From Ferruginibacter sp. (GTDB lineage: Bacteria; Bacteroidota; Bacteroidia; Chitinophagales; Chitinophagaceae): a DNA stretch of 37,172 bases. Shown here one piece after another: positions 8,194 through 15,922 of this stretch. A model generated the notes under the pieces. The model ran no database searches and was not told the origin of the DNA. It saw nothing but the letters and a program-made list of their open reading frames with translations. Made by a program: the position numbers and the translations under genes. The stretch's first letter is position 1. Every line of letters begins with the position of its first letter. Location: positions 1 to 37,172 of the forward strand of contig JANXSR010000479.1 of assembly GCA_025352625.1 (NCBI GenBank). The letters are read 5' to 3'.

Positions 8194-9465
8194 ATGACAG
8201 CACCTTTAGAAGATGAAAAAATAAAAACCTATCACTGGTTGTTGTTTGCTATTTGCTTTTTGGGGACTGCTTTTGCAGGAACTATTTCCACCCTGATGAG
8301 TGTTTATTTACCGGTAGTAGTAAAAGATTTACTGGGCGATAAAAGTGAAAATGAATTGAATACCATCAGTGCTTATATTAATGCGATATTTATTTTGGGC
8401 GGATCGTTCGGTGGTTTTATTTGCGGTGTTATCAGCGATAAAGCCGGCAGAAAAACAGGCGTAATATTTTCCATTGCCAGTTATGGCATCTTTACCATTT
8501 TAACCGGTTATATGCCCAATTGGTGGGCTGTTGTAATCTGCCGCTTTTTTAGTGGCTTTGGTTTGGGTGGTGTGCTGGTTACTACCGTAACTTTAATGAT
8601 GGAAGAATGGCCACAAAAAACAAGGGCCATCTTTATTGGTATTTTATCTATCTCCATTCCGGTTGGCATTTTTTCTGCCGGGGTAATTGATTATTTCGTT
8701 TCCTCCTGGCGTCAGGGATTTTTAGTAGGCATCCTGCCGGTTGGTATCTCTATCCTTGCTGTTTTTTTATTAAAAGAATCGCCAAAATGGAAATACAACC
8801 GGGATGAAATTACATTGCAACCAACTGCAAAAGACACGTTGTTTACAGGAAGCCATCGCAAAGATTTAATCACCGGTTCCATCATTTTCGGCACTATGCT
8901 CATTGGCTTGTGGGCCATCTTTTCTTGGTTGCCCACCTGGATACAAAGTCTCGTTACAAGCGGCGATGCACAAAAAGAAAGAGGATTTAGCATGATGATG
9001 TTGGGCATCGGTGGTTTAACCGGCGGTTTTTTATCTGGCTGGTTAACCAATGCAATTGGCTTACAAAAATCAATGCTGCTTTGTTTTTCAGTGTGTGCGT
9101 TTATGTCACTTATCTTATTTAAAACCAATCCTGTTTTTTCGCCGGTTATTTATGTTGAAATTATAATACTTGCTTTATTTTTTGGTGCCAGCCAGGGTGT
9201 GCTTTCTGTTTATATTCCTCATTTATTTCCGGTTGATATTCGTGGCACAGCCACAGGATTTTGTTTTAACATCGGTAGAATTTTTACTGCAATCGCTGTG
9301 CTATTTGTGGGTGTATTGGTAACCGAATTGGGTGGTTATGGTAATTCTTTATTTCTTTTTTCTACGGTATTTCTAATAGGTTTAGCGGTAACATTTTTCA
9401 CTTCCACTTCATCTGATATTAAAGAGGTGGATGAGGTGCAATTAAAAGTTGATAGTATTCATTAA
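8194..9465 (+). CDS. MFS transporter
   Basis: A 423-residue integral membrane protein with about 12 hydrophobic segments. The MFS loop 2-3 signature is present as GVISDKAGRKTG, and the matching second-half loop follows GGFLSGWLTNAIG. CRFFSGFGLGG in helix 4 and the central LLKESPKW resemble the metabolite/organic-acid:H+ and SV2-like branch of the MFS, which includes aromatic-acid and sugar symporters. It probably works in the inner membrane, either taking up the compound brought in by the nearby SusC/SusD pair or exporting a product. It lies 3 bp after CMD1 and 55 bp before CMD2, and this tight placing between two CMD genes suggests that their substrate and the cargo are related. The substrate cannot be read from the sequence. 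Confidence 0.88.
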   Translation: MTAPLEDEKIKTYHWLLFAICFLGTAFAGTISTLMSVYLPVVVKDLLGDKSENELNTISAYINAIFILGGSFGGFICGVISDKAGRKTGVIFSIASYGIFTILTGYMPNWWAVVICRFFSGFGLGGVLVTTVTLMMEEWPQKTRAIFIGILSISIPVGIFSAGVIDYFVSSWRQGFLVGILPVGISILAVFLLKESPKWKYNRDEITLQPTAKDTLFTGSHRKDLITGSIIFGTMLIGLWAIFSWLPTWIQSLVTSGDAQKERGFSMMMLGIGGLTGGFLSGWLTNAIGLQKSMLLCFSVCAFMSLILFKTNPVFSPVIYVEIIILALFFGASQGVLSVYIPHLFPVDIRGTATGFCFNIGRIFTAIAVLFVGVLVTELGGYGNSLFLFSTVFLIGLAVTFFTSTSSDIKEVDEVQLKVDSIH

Positions 9466-9520
9466 AACCTGTAGCCCTCTTCAGGCCAATACTTTGCCAG
9501 GTGGCGAGTGAGGGAAATTT

Positions 9521-10069
9521 ATGGCGCATATTAAAGTGGAAGAAAACATTCCCGGAATAAGAAGCCTGGTACTTTTTAGACCTGAAACAGGTAAATCTCT
9601 GTATGATTTGGCACAGGTTTTATTGCGTGGCCCATCTTCATTGCCGGAAGCGGAAAGAGAATTAATTGCAGCTTATGTGTCTTACCGAAATGATTGTATG
9701 TTTTGTATGAAAAGCCACGCTGCTGCCGCAAGATGTTTATATGGAGCAGAAGAAAAACTGGTGGACGAAGTGCTGAATGATATGCAGCAATCTAACGTGA
9801 GTAATAAAATGAAAGCTTTGCTACACATAGCCGGTAAAGTACAGATACTGGGTAAAGAAGTAAGATTAGAAGACATAATAGCTGCAAGGTCTTTGGGTGC
9901 TGATGATAAGGAAATACATGATACCGTTTTAATCGCAGCTTCCTTTTCTATGTTCAATCGATATGTGGATGGGCTGGCAAGTTTTACACCGACGGATGCT
10001 ACAGTATATGAAGAAATGGGCAAGCGAATGGTGAATGGATATTTGCCCCCTTCGTCGGAACAAAGCTAA
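9521..10069 (+). CDS. AhpD-like carboxymuconolactone decarboxylase family protein (CMD2)
   Basis: A 182-residue paralogue of CMD1 with the same residue numbering at the active site: E47, C59-M-F-C62, H66. The conserved second block EIHDTVLIAASFSMFNRYVDGL is present, but the Cys found at its FC position in the other three is Ser here (SFSMFNRY). No signal peptide. It begins with MAHI, as does CMD4, and its N-terminal motif PGIRSLVLFRPETGKSL is intermediate between CMD1 and CMD4. It lies in line with the MFS gene (55 bp upstream) and CMD3 (44 bp downstream), so an operon is likely. Role as for CMD1; CMD family proteins act as homo-oligomers, so mixed oligomers of these paralogues are possible but untested. 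Confidence 0.86.
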   Translation: MAHIKVEENIPGIRSLVLFRPETGKSLYDLAQVLLRGPSSLPEAERELIAAYVSYRNDCMFCMKSHAAAARCLYGAEEKLVDEVLNDMQQSNVSNKMKALLHIAGKVQILGKEVRLEDIIAARSLGADDKEIHDTVLIAASFSMFNRYVDGLASFTPTDATVYEEMGKRMVNGYLPPSSEQS

Positions 10070-10086
10070 CACCCAACAGCATCAAC

Positions 10087-10104
10087 TCATCATTCATCAT
10101 TCAT
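10087..10104 (+). repeat. Period-7 short tandem repeat before CMD3
   Basis: TCATCAT repeats two and a half times directly before the CMD3 start (10114). Another period-7 tract, built on ATTATCC, lies before CMD4 at 15161. Such tracts can change copy number by slippage; whether this one does is unknown. Confidence 0.6.
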
Positions 10105-10113
10105 AACTAAACA

Positions 10114-10674
10114 ATGCCACACATAAATTTCAACAACGATTTTCCGGGCATCAGAAGTGCCATGGCTTACAGTCCTGAAACAGCAGCACCCATGGGTGTA
10201 CTGGCTGAAATTTTATTAAGAAGCAATGATGGCTTAACGCCGGCCGACAGGGAATTGATTGGCATGTATGTCTCGTATTTAAATGATTGTTTTTACTGTA
10301 ATCATTCTCATGGAGAGATCGCCTGCATTTATTTAGGTGGCGATAGGGAACTGGTAGAACAAGTAAGAAAGGATTATTCCAAAGCCCCTATTTCTGACAA
10401 ATTAAAATCACTGCTGGCCATCGCAGCAAAAGTACAAAAGGGAGGAAAATTTGTAACCGTAGAAGATGTAGCAAAGGCAAAAGAAAATGGTGCAGATGAT
10501 AAAGATATACATGATACCGTATTGATTGCTGCGGCATTTTGCATGTTCAACCGCTATGTTGATGGGCTGGCTACCATCACCCCAACGGATATGGATTCTT
10601 ATCCGCTTCGTGCAAAACAAATAGTTGACAATGGCTATGGTAACCATGTTTTTACCAATAAACAACCTACCTAA
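10114..10674 (+). CDS. AhpD-like carboxymuconolactone decarboxylase family protein (CMD3)
   Basis: A 186-residue member of the same family. The active-site set is E47, C59-F-Y-C62 and H66, with an extra His at position 64 (CFYCNHSH). The DIHDTVLIAAAFCMFNRYVDGL block is intact. It resembles CMD4 most: both have NDFPGIR, LLRS and VSYLNDCF, while CMD1 and CMD2 have LLRGPS and an Arg in place of the Leu. This suggests two subgroups from an older duplication. No signal peptide, so cytoplasmic. It starts just after a period-7 tract and ends 60 bp before the SusC-like gene, which puts it at the head of the receptor genes as well as the tail of the CMD-MFS series. Confidence 0.86.
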   Translation: MPHINFNNDFPGIRSAMAYSPETAAPMGVLAEILLRSNDGLTPADRELIGMYVSYLNDCFYCNHSHGEIACIYLGGDRELVEQVRKDYSKAPISDKLKSLLAIAAKVQKGGKFVTVEDVAKAKENGADDKDIHDTVLIAAAFCMFNRYVDGLATITPTDMDSYPLRAKQIVDNGYGNHVFTNKQPT

Positions 10675-10734
10675 CAAAATTCCTTTTATAACCCAACTCA
10701 ATTTTTATTCATTTAAAAACAACATTACACTCAA

Positions 10735-13686
10735 ATGAAAAAGTTTATTTATTTTATGGCAGGCCTGCTATGCTTTTTATTATTGCCCGGCTGGCTACTT
10801 GCCCAGGATAAAACAATTACCGGTAAGGTTACCGATGCAAACCTTGTTCCTTTACCGGGAGTTAATATTGTCATCAACAAAAGCAATAAAGGCACGGTTA
10901 CAGATGCCGATGGAAAATTCAGCCTGTCAATATCCGGCAATGCAAAATTGCTTATCAGTGCAGCCGGGTTTAAAACAAAAACGATTGCTACCGAAGCTGC
11001 GCAAACAGATATTCAGGTAAAAATGGAAGAAGATTTCGCCAAGCTGGATGAAGTGGTTGTAACGGGGCTTGCTACCAATGTAAAAAGAAGGAACCTGGCC
11101 AATGCAGTAGCTACTATCTCATCTAAACAACTAACAGGTGTAGCACCTGCTCAAACTTTTGATGCCGCCTTAAACGGAAAAATATCCGGAGCTTATATCA
11201 ATTCGAACAGTGGTGCTCCCGGTGGTGGTATATCAGTAAAACTTAGAGGTGTTACTTCCATTTATGGCAATACACAACCTCTATATGTAGTGGATGGCGT
11301 GTTTATAGATAACACTGCTACTTCCGGTGGTTTAAATGCAGTAACAAATGCTGCTTCAGGCGGCAGCCCTACTTCCAACCAGGATAATCCATCAAGCCGC
11401 ATCGCAGATATACGTGCAGAAGATATTGAGAACATTGAAATTTTGAAAGGTGCTTCTGCCGCTGCTATCTATGGGTCCAAAGCTTCCGCAGGTGTTATCA
11501 TCATTACTACCAAAAGAGGCAAACAAGGCAAAACAAGCATCAATATTTCGCAGGACCTTGGCCAAATTGCTGCAAGAAAATTATTAGGCGTTCGGGAGTT
11601 TACTGCAGACAGAGCCGCCAGCCTTTCCCGTGATCCTGCTACCAGCGCTGCATTGGCAGCCCAGTTTACTGCTGCAAAATCAGCAAGACAAATTTATGAT
11701 TATGAAAAGGAAGTGTATGGCAACAAAGGCTTTGCAAGAAACACCGTCCTAAGCATGAGTGGTGGTGGCGAAAAAACAGGATTTTATTTTTCGGCTGCAC
11801 AAAAAGACGAAGACGGCATTGTAAAAAATACTGGCTATCGCAACAGCAGCGTCCGGTTAAACCTGGATCACCGCATAACGGATAATATCAAAATTGGTAT
11901 CAGTACAAATTATATCAATTCTTCTGCAGACAGAGGTTTGTCGGGTAATGATAATTCAGGTACTTCTCTTGGTATTGCCCTTTCATCTACGCCCAGCTTT
12001 GCACAATTACATCCTGACCAGTTCGGTAACTATCCGGCCAATCAATTTGGAGCATCCAATCCATTGCAGACAATTGCTTTAATGACCAATAATGAATCGG
12101 TTAACAGGTTTATCACCGGTTTAAACCTGGATGCCATTCTGCAGAAAAACAACAGCAGCATTACCAGGTTAATTGGAAGGGGTGGTTTTGATTTTTATAA
12201 TCTTGAGACCAATGCTTTGTTTCCAAGCACCCTTCAGTTTCAGGCAGTAAATAAAGGCACTTCTATACAAGGTGCTACAAAAAATTTAAGTACCAATTAT
12301 ATTCTTTCTCTTGTAAATACATTTACCCCTGCTGACAAATTATCCTTAACTACCTCTGCAGGTATTACCAGGGAAACAGGTGACTACAATAACCTGCTGA
12401 ATGTAGCTACACAGGTTATTTCGGGCCAGTCAAATGTTGACCAGGCTGGTGCTTTAACAGCCACACAGTTCAGGGCTAAATATCAAAACGATGGCGTGTT
12501 TATACAGGAAGAAGCGGTTATCAATAATGGAATTAATGTAACAGGCGGTGTTCGTTTTGACCGTTCAAGCAACAATGGCGACGCCAATAAATATTATGCC
12601 TATCCTAAAGCTGGTCTGTCAATTAATCTTACCAGTTTGGGCTTAATACAAAAAGGATTATTTGATGATATAAAATTAAGGGCTGCCTATGGACAGGCTA
12701 CCAACGTTCCTGCCTATGGAAGCAAGTTTACTTCGCTGGTGGTGTCTAATATTGCGGGCAATCCCGGTTCATTGGTAAATACACAACGTGGCGATCCATC
12801 CATCAAACCAGAAAGACAAACGGAACTGGAAGCAGGGATCGACTTTAGTTTATTGAATGGAAAATTAGCGTTTGAATTTACTTACTACAACAAAAAAATA
12901 AACGACTTCCTGATGCTTGCAGGGCTGCCGGCGTCTTCAGGTTTTTCAAACAAATGGGTGAATGCCGGTGACTTGCGTAACAGGGGTGTTGAACTGGGTG
13001 TAAAAGCAAAACCGATCTCATCAAAGAATATTACCTGGAATACATCGGTTAATTTCTGGCTCAACAAATCTCTGGTCACAAGGTACACTATAGCTCCTGT
13101 TCCGCAGGGCTCATTTGGTTATGTACTTGGTTCGTTTCAAATTGAACAGGGTAAATCTGCCACACAAATTCTTGGCTTAAATGGCGCCGGCGTTGGTGTA
13201 TTAGGCAATGCAGAACCAAAGTTCCAGATGAATACCTACAATGAAATTACTTTTCGCAATAAATTAAGCCTGCGGTTTTTAATGCATTGGAAAAAAGGTG
13301 GCGACAATGTAAACCTTACTTACTTGCAAAACGATTTTGGACAAACATCTGCTGACTTTGATGCAATGACAATTAAAGATGGAGTGCCGAACGGGGTTTA
13401 CAGGATTATGCAGGTAGGAAGCTCTGCTAAAGTTTTTGTTGAAGATGCCAGTTACCTGCGTTTAAGAGAAATAGGGTTGTACTATTCTTTCAATAAATTA
13501 CCAGCCAGTTCATTTATAAAAAATATCAGGGTTGGTGCATCGCTGAATAATTACCTCACCATCACAAAATATAAATCATACGATCCTGAAGTATCCAATT
13601 TTGGAACAGGTTTTTCATCAGGTGTAGATGTTGATCCTTACCCGGCATCCAAGCGGGCCTCTTTACATATTTCTATAGATTTCTAA
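10735..13686 (+). CDS. SusC/RagA-like TonB-dependent outer-membrane receptor
   Basis: A 983-residue SusC-type transporter, the usual length for the family. The signal peptide covers residues 1-24 (LLPGWLLAQ). A CarboxypepD_reg-like domain follows at about 25-100 (ITGKVTDANLVPLPGVNIVI). LDEVVVTG at 104-111 is the TonB-box-like segment that opens the plug, and the plug shows LRGVTSIYGNTQPLYVVDGV. The rest is a 22-strand barrel ending in a C-terminal Phe (LHISIDF), as required for barrel assembly. It imports a ligand captured by its SusD partner, 56 bp downstream, with energy from TonB-ExbBD. No glycoside hydrolase or peptidase lies next to the pair, unlike most polysaccharide-use loci; the neighbours are CMD proteins and an MFS transporter. 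A small, non-polymeric ligand is therefore plausible. Confidence 0.95.
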   Translation: MKKFIYFMAGLLCFLLLPGWLLAQDKTITGKVTDANLVPLPGVNIVINKSNKGTVTDADGKFSLSISGNAKLLISAAGFKTKTIATEAAQTDIQVKMEEDFAKLDEVVVTGLATNVKRRNLANAVATISSKQLTGVAPAQTFDAALNGKISGAYINSNSGAPGGGISVKLRGVTSIYGNTQPLYVVDGVFIDNTATSGGLNAVTNAASGGSPTSNQDNPSSRIADIRAEDIENIEILKGASAAAIYGSKASAGVIIITTKRGKQGKTSINISQDLGQIAARKLLGVREFTADRAASLSRDPATSAALAAQFTAAKSARQIYDYEKEVYGNKGFARNTVLSMSGGGEKTGFYFSAAQKDEDGIVKNTGYRNSSVRLNLDHRITDNIKIGISTNYINSSADRGLSGNDNSGTSLGIALSSTPSFAQLHPDQFGNYPANQFGASNPLQTIALMTNNESVNRFITGLNLDAILQKNNSSITRLIGRGGFDFYNLETNALFPSTLQFQAVNKGTSIQGATKNLSTNYILSLVNTFTPADKLSLTTSAGITRETGDYNNLLNVATQVISGQSNVDQAGALTATQFRAKYQNDGVFIQEEAVINNGINVTGGVRFDRSSNNGDANKYYAYPKAGLSINLTSLGLIQKGLFDDIKLRAAYGQATNVPAYGSKFTSLVVSNIAGNPGSLVNTQRGDPSIKPERQTELEAGIDFSLLNGKLAFEFTYYNKKINDFLMLAGLPASSGFSNKWVNAGDLRNRGVELGVKAKPISSKNITWNTSVNFWLNKSLVTRYTIAPVPQGSFGYVLGSFQIEQGKSATQILGLNGAGVGVLGNAEPKFQMNTYNEITFRNKLSLRFLMHWKKGGDNVNLTYLQNDFGQTSADFDAMTIKDGVPNGVYRIMQVGSSAKVFVEDASYLRLREIGLYYSFNKLPASSFIKNIRVGASLNNYLTITKYKSYDPEVSNFGTGFSSGVDVDPYPASKRASLHISIDF

Positions 13687-13742
13687 AAAATAGGTAAAGA
13701 AAAAACGGATCAATTTTATAAAACGCAATTAAAAATATTAAA

Positions 13743-15044
13743 ATGAAACACAGTAAATATATATACACAACCATTGCAATGGCGATGGCTATTTTCTTAT
13801 CAGCCTGTAAAAAAGACTACGGCAATTTAAACAGTCCTACTATTGAGCAATTTTTAGGCAATGCATCCAAAAGCGAATTAAATAACCTGGTAAGTGGTAC
13901 CGAATCGGGCATGCGGAATAATATGGCTTTTTACCTGGATGATGTTGGTACTATCGGCAGGGAAGGATACCGCTTTTCCGGATCAGAACCACGCTATGTT
14001 ACAGATCTGTTGGGTGCAAATGATGCCAGCCTTAGCAGCAGCAATTTTTATATCACCAATCCCTGGGCGGCCCGTTACAGGGTTGTAAAAAATTGCAATA
14101 CCCTTATCCAGGCTGCAACCAATTCTACATTAATAACCAGTGGAGAAAAAAGTGGCTATATAGGTTTTGCAAGAACCATTAAGGCCTACCAGTTATTGCT
14201 TAACCTTAACCTTACCTACACAAAAGGTATCAGGATCAATGTTACCGATCCGGATAACCTGGGTGCATTTGTTAGTTATGATGATGGGTTAAGCGGCATT
14301 GCATCCATATTGGATTCTGCTAAAACAGATTTAGGGACTGCTTCCGTTGCATTTCCGCTTGCAGGGTTTAACAGCTTTAATGATGCACCAGGTCTTTTAA
14401 AAGTAAATCGTGCCATCGCTGCCCGTGTTGCGGCCTATCGTAAAAAATGGGACGACGTACTGACTGCATTAAACGAATCTTTTTTTGATGTAACCAAAGA
14501 CTTTAACCTGGGCGTTAACCAAGTGTTTGGTACGGGATCAGGCGACCAGTTGAACTCTATGTTTATCCCAAAAAACCAAAATGGCGAAGTAAGGGTTGCG
14601 CATGCTTCTTATGCCACGGATATAAAAAACGGCGATGACAGAATTAATAAAGCTACGCTTAGAAACTCCACTGCCTCCCTCAATGGCCTTAGCAGCGACA
14701 GGGACGTTTGGGTGTACACATCAAGCACTGCCGCTATGCCCATTATAAGAAATGAAGAGTTGATATTATTATATGCAGAAGCAAAAATAAACAACAGTTC
14801 TTTCCCTGATGCCATTACCGCATTGAATGTAATAAGGCGGGGCCATAACCTTGCTCCTTACGCCGGAGCCTCCACAACAGATGCTCTGCTAACAGAACTG
14901 TTGTATGAAAGAAGGTATTCTCTCTTTTATGAAGGCCATCGCTGGATAGACATGCGCAGGTATAATAAACTCGCCGATTTGCCAATAGACAGAACCGGCG
15001 ACGATGTATGGACAGAATTTCCATTACCGGTAACAGAGCAGTAA
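13743..15044 (+). CDS. SusD/RagB-like ligand-binding lipoprotein
   Basis: A 433-residue surface lipoprotein that forms the lid of the SusC channel encoded 56 bp upstream. Lipoprotein signal: residues 1-22 with Cys in FLSACKKD. The TPR-like helical part shows GYIGFARTIKAYQLLLNL and the typical C-terminal SusD signature is ERRYSLFYEGHRWIDMRR, followed by a short end in FPLPVTEQ. It is at the short end for SusD proteins (often 450-600), which fits a compact ligand site but says nothing about which ligand. The pair is probably transcribed with CMD3. Repeats rich in TAATGGA follow the stop codon. Confidence 0.92.
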   Translation: MKHSKYIYTTIAMAMAIFLSACKKDYGNLNSPTIEQFLGNASKSELNNLVSGTESGMRNNMAFYLDDVGTIGREGYRFSGSEPRYVTDLLGANDASLSSSNFYITNPWAARYRVVKNCNTLIQAATNSTLITSGEKSGYIGFARTIKAYQLLLNLNLTYTKGIRINVTDPDNLGAFVSYDDGLSGIASILDSAKTDLGTASVAFPLAGFNSFNDAPGLLKVNRAIAARVAAYRKKWDDVLTALNESFFDVTKDFNLGVNQVFGTGSGDQLNSMFIPKNQNGEVRVAHASYATDIKNGDDRINKATLRNSTASLNGLSSDRDVWVYTSSTAAMPIIRNEELILLYAEAKINNSSFPDAITALNVIRRGHNLAPYAGASTTDALLTELLYERRYSLFYEGHRWIDMRRYNKLADLPIDRTGDDVWTEFPLPVTEQ

Positions 15045-15060
15045 TTTAATTTTAATGGCT

Positions 15061-15087
15061 AATTTTTTAATTGGTAATGGATAATGG
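15061..15087 (+). repeat. AT-rich repeat unit A after the SusD gene
   Basis: AATTTTTTAATTG (15061-15073) is the exact reverse complement of 15151-15163, and is followed by TAATGGATAATGG. Units A and B could form a 13-bp stem across the 166-bp gap between the SusD gene and CMD4. The same words recur after CMD4 (unit C). Confidence 0.55.
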
Positions 15088-15152
15088 TTCATAGCAGGTT
15101 CAAACAATGAAGGCAAATATCTCAAATTTATTGCGCTTGTATTTCATTTTCA

Positions 15153-15177
15153 ATTAAAAAATTATCCATTATCCATT
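15153..15177 (+). repeat. 25-bp inverted repeat, left copy (unit B), upstream of CMD4
   Basis: This 25-bp segment is the exact reverse complement of 15762-15786. It contains the period-7 tract ATTATCC-ATTATCC-ATT. The two copies lie immediately on either side of the CMD4 gene, 33 bp before its start and 2 bp after its stop. No transposase or target-site duplication is seen. Confidence 0.75.
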
Positions 15178-15210
15178 CATTAATATTCTTCAAATTATAA
15201 TACTCCAAAC

Positions 15211-15759
15211 ATGGCGCATATTGATTTGCAAAATGATTTTCCCGGCATTCGTGGGCCGATGGCATTCAGGCCGGAAACGGCTAAATCATTAAATGAATTG
15301 GCTGAAGTATTGCTTCGAAGCGATAACAGTTTAAGTCGCGGTGAAAGAGAATTAATTGCAGCCTATGTATCTTATTTAAATGATTGCTTTTTTTGTCAAA
15401 ATGTACATGGAGGCCTGGCACAACACTACCTGCAATGCGACAGCGATTTTATTGAAGCAGTAAAAAATGATTTCATATCAACCAGCGTTTCTGCAAAGAT
15501 GAAAACTTTATTATGGATTGCAGCAAGTGTACAAAAGGGTGGAAAAAAAGTGCGGCCTGAGCAAATTGAAGCTGCAAAAATTGTTGGCGCTACCGATGCA
15601 GAAATACATGATACCGTATTAATCGCCGCTGCCTTTTGTATGTTTAACCGCTATGTAGATGGTCTGGCAACCTGGGCACCGGAAGACAAAACGTATTATA
15701 TAGAAAGAGCAAAGCAGCGTGCTGAAGAAGGGTATGCTGGTTATGATGCAAGCAAATAA
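15211..15759 (+). CDS. AhpD-like carboxymuconolactone decarboxylase family protein (CMD4)
   Basis: A 182-residue member of the CMD/AhpD family with active-site residues at the same numbers as its three paralogues: E47, C59-F-F-C62, H66. EIHDTVLIAAAFCMFNRYVDGL is present. It is most like CMD3 (NDFPGIR, LNDCF). No signal peptide, so cytoplasmic. It is separated from the SusD gene by 166 bp of repeat-rich DNA and enclosed between perfect 25-bp inverted repeats, so it may be expressed on its own and may have arrived or moved as a unit. Thiol-disulfide or peroxidase-related activity is inferred from the AhpD-type residues; the physiological substrate is unknown. Confidence 0.86.
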   Translation: MAHIDLQNDFPGIRGPMAFRPETAKSLNELAEVLLRSDNSLSRGERELIAAYVSYLNDCFFCQNVHGGLAQHYLQCDSDFIEAVKNDFISTSVSAKMKTLLWIAASVQKGGKKVRPEQIEAAKIVGATDAEIHDTVLIAAAFCMFNRYVDGLATWAPEDKTYYIERAKQRAEEGYAGYDASK

Positions 15760-15761
15760 TT

Positions 15762-15786
15762 AATGGATAATGGATAATTTTTTAAT
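15762..15786 (+). repeat. 25-bp inverted repeat, right copy (unit C), downstream of CMD4
   Basis: Exact reverse complement of 15153-15177, starting 2 bp after the CMD4 stop codon; a further TAATGGATAATG follows. The rest of the 163-bp gap to 15923 contains no gene and no other structure that I can support. Confidence 0.75.
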
Positions 15787-15922
15787 GGATAATGTGGCTA
15801 GTTCAAAGTACTTGAATGTGCATAGCCACGGATGAAAAACGGGCGATAAAAAATAGAAACTGCCAATTACTTTTAGTTGACTAATAAAGAATAAAAAGGA
15901 ACACAAAATGTAAATAAAGGAT

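Noticed and set aside
8712-9128. 138-codon open frame on the - strand
   Set aside because: Antisense to the MFS gene; low-complexity translation and no start context.
7630-15759. True gamma-carboxymuconolactone decarboxylase (protocatechuate pathway) for the CMD genes
   Set aside because: All four carry the AhpD Cys-Cys-His-Glu set, and no other beta-ketoadipate pathway gene is in the window.
15153-15786. Insertion sequence around CMD4
   Set aside because: Perfect inverted repeats are present, but there is no transposase and no target-site duplication; kept only as repeats.
15061-15794. CRISPR array
   Set aside because: The repeated words are 7 bp with no spacers of constant length and no cas genes nearby.
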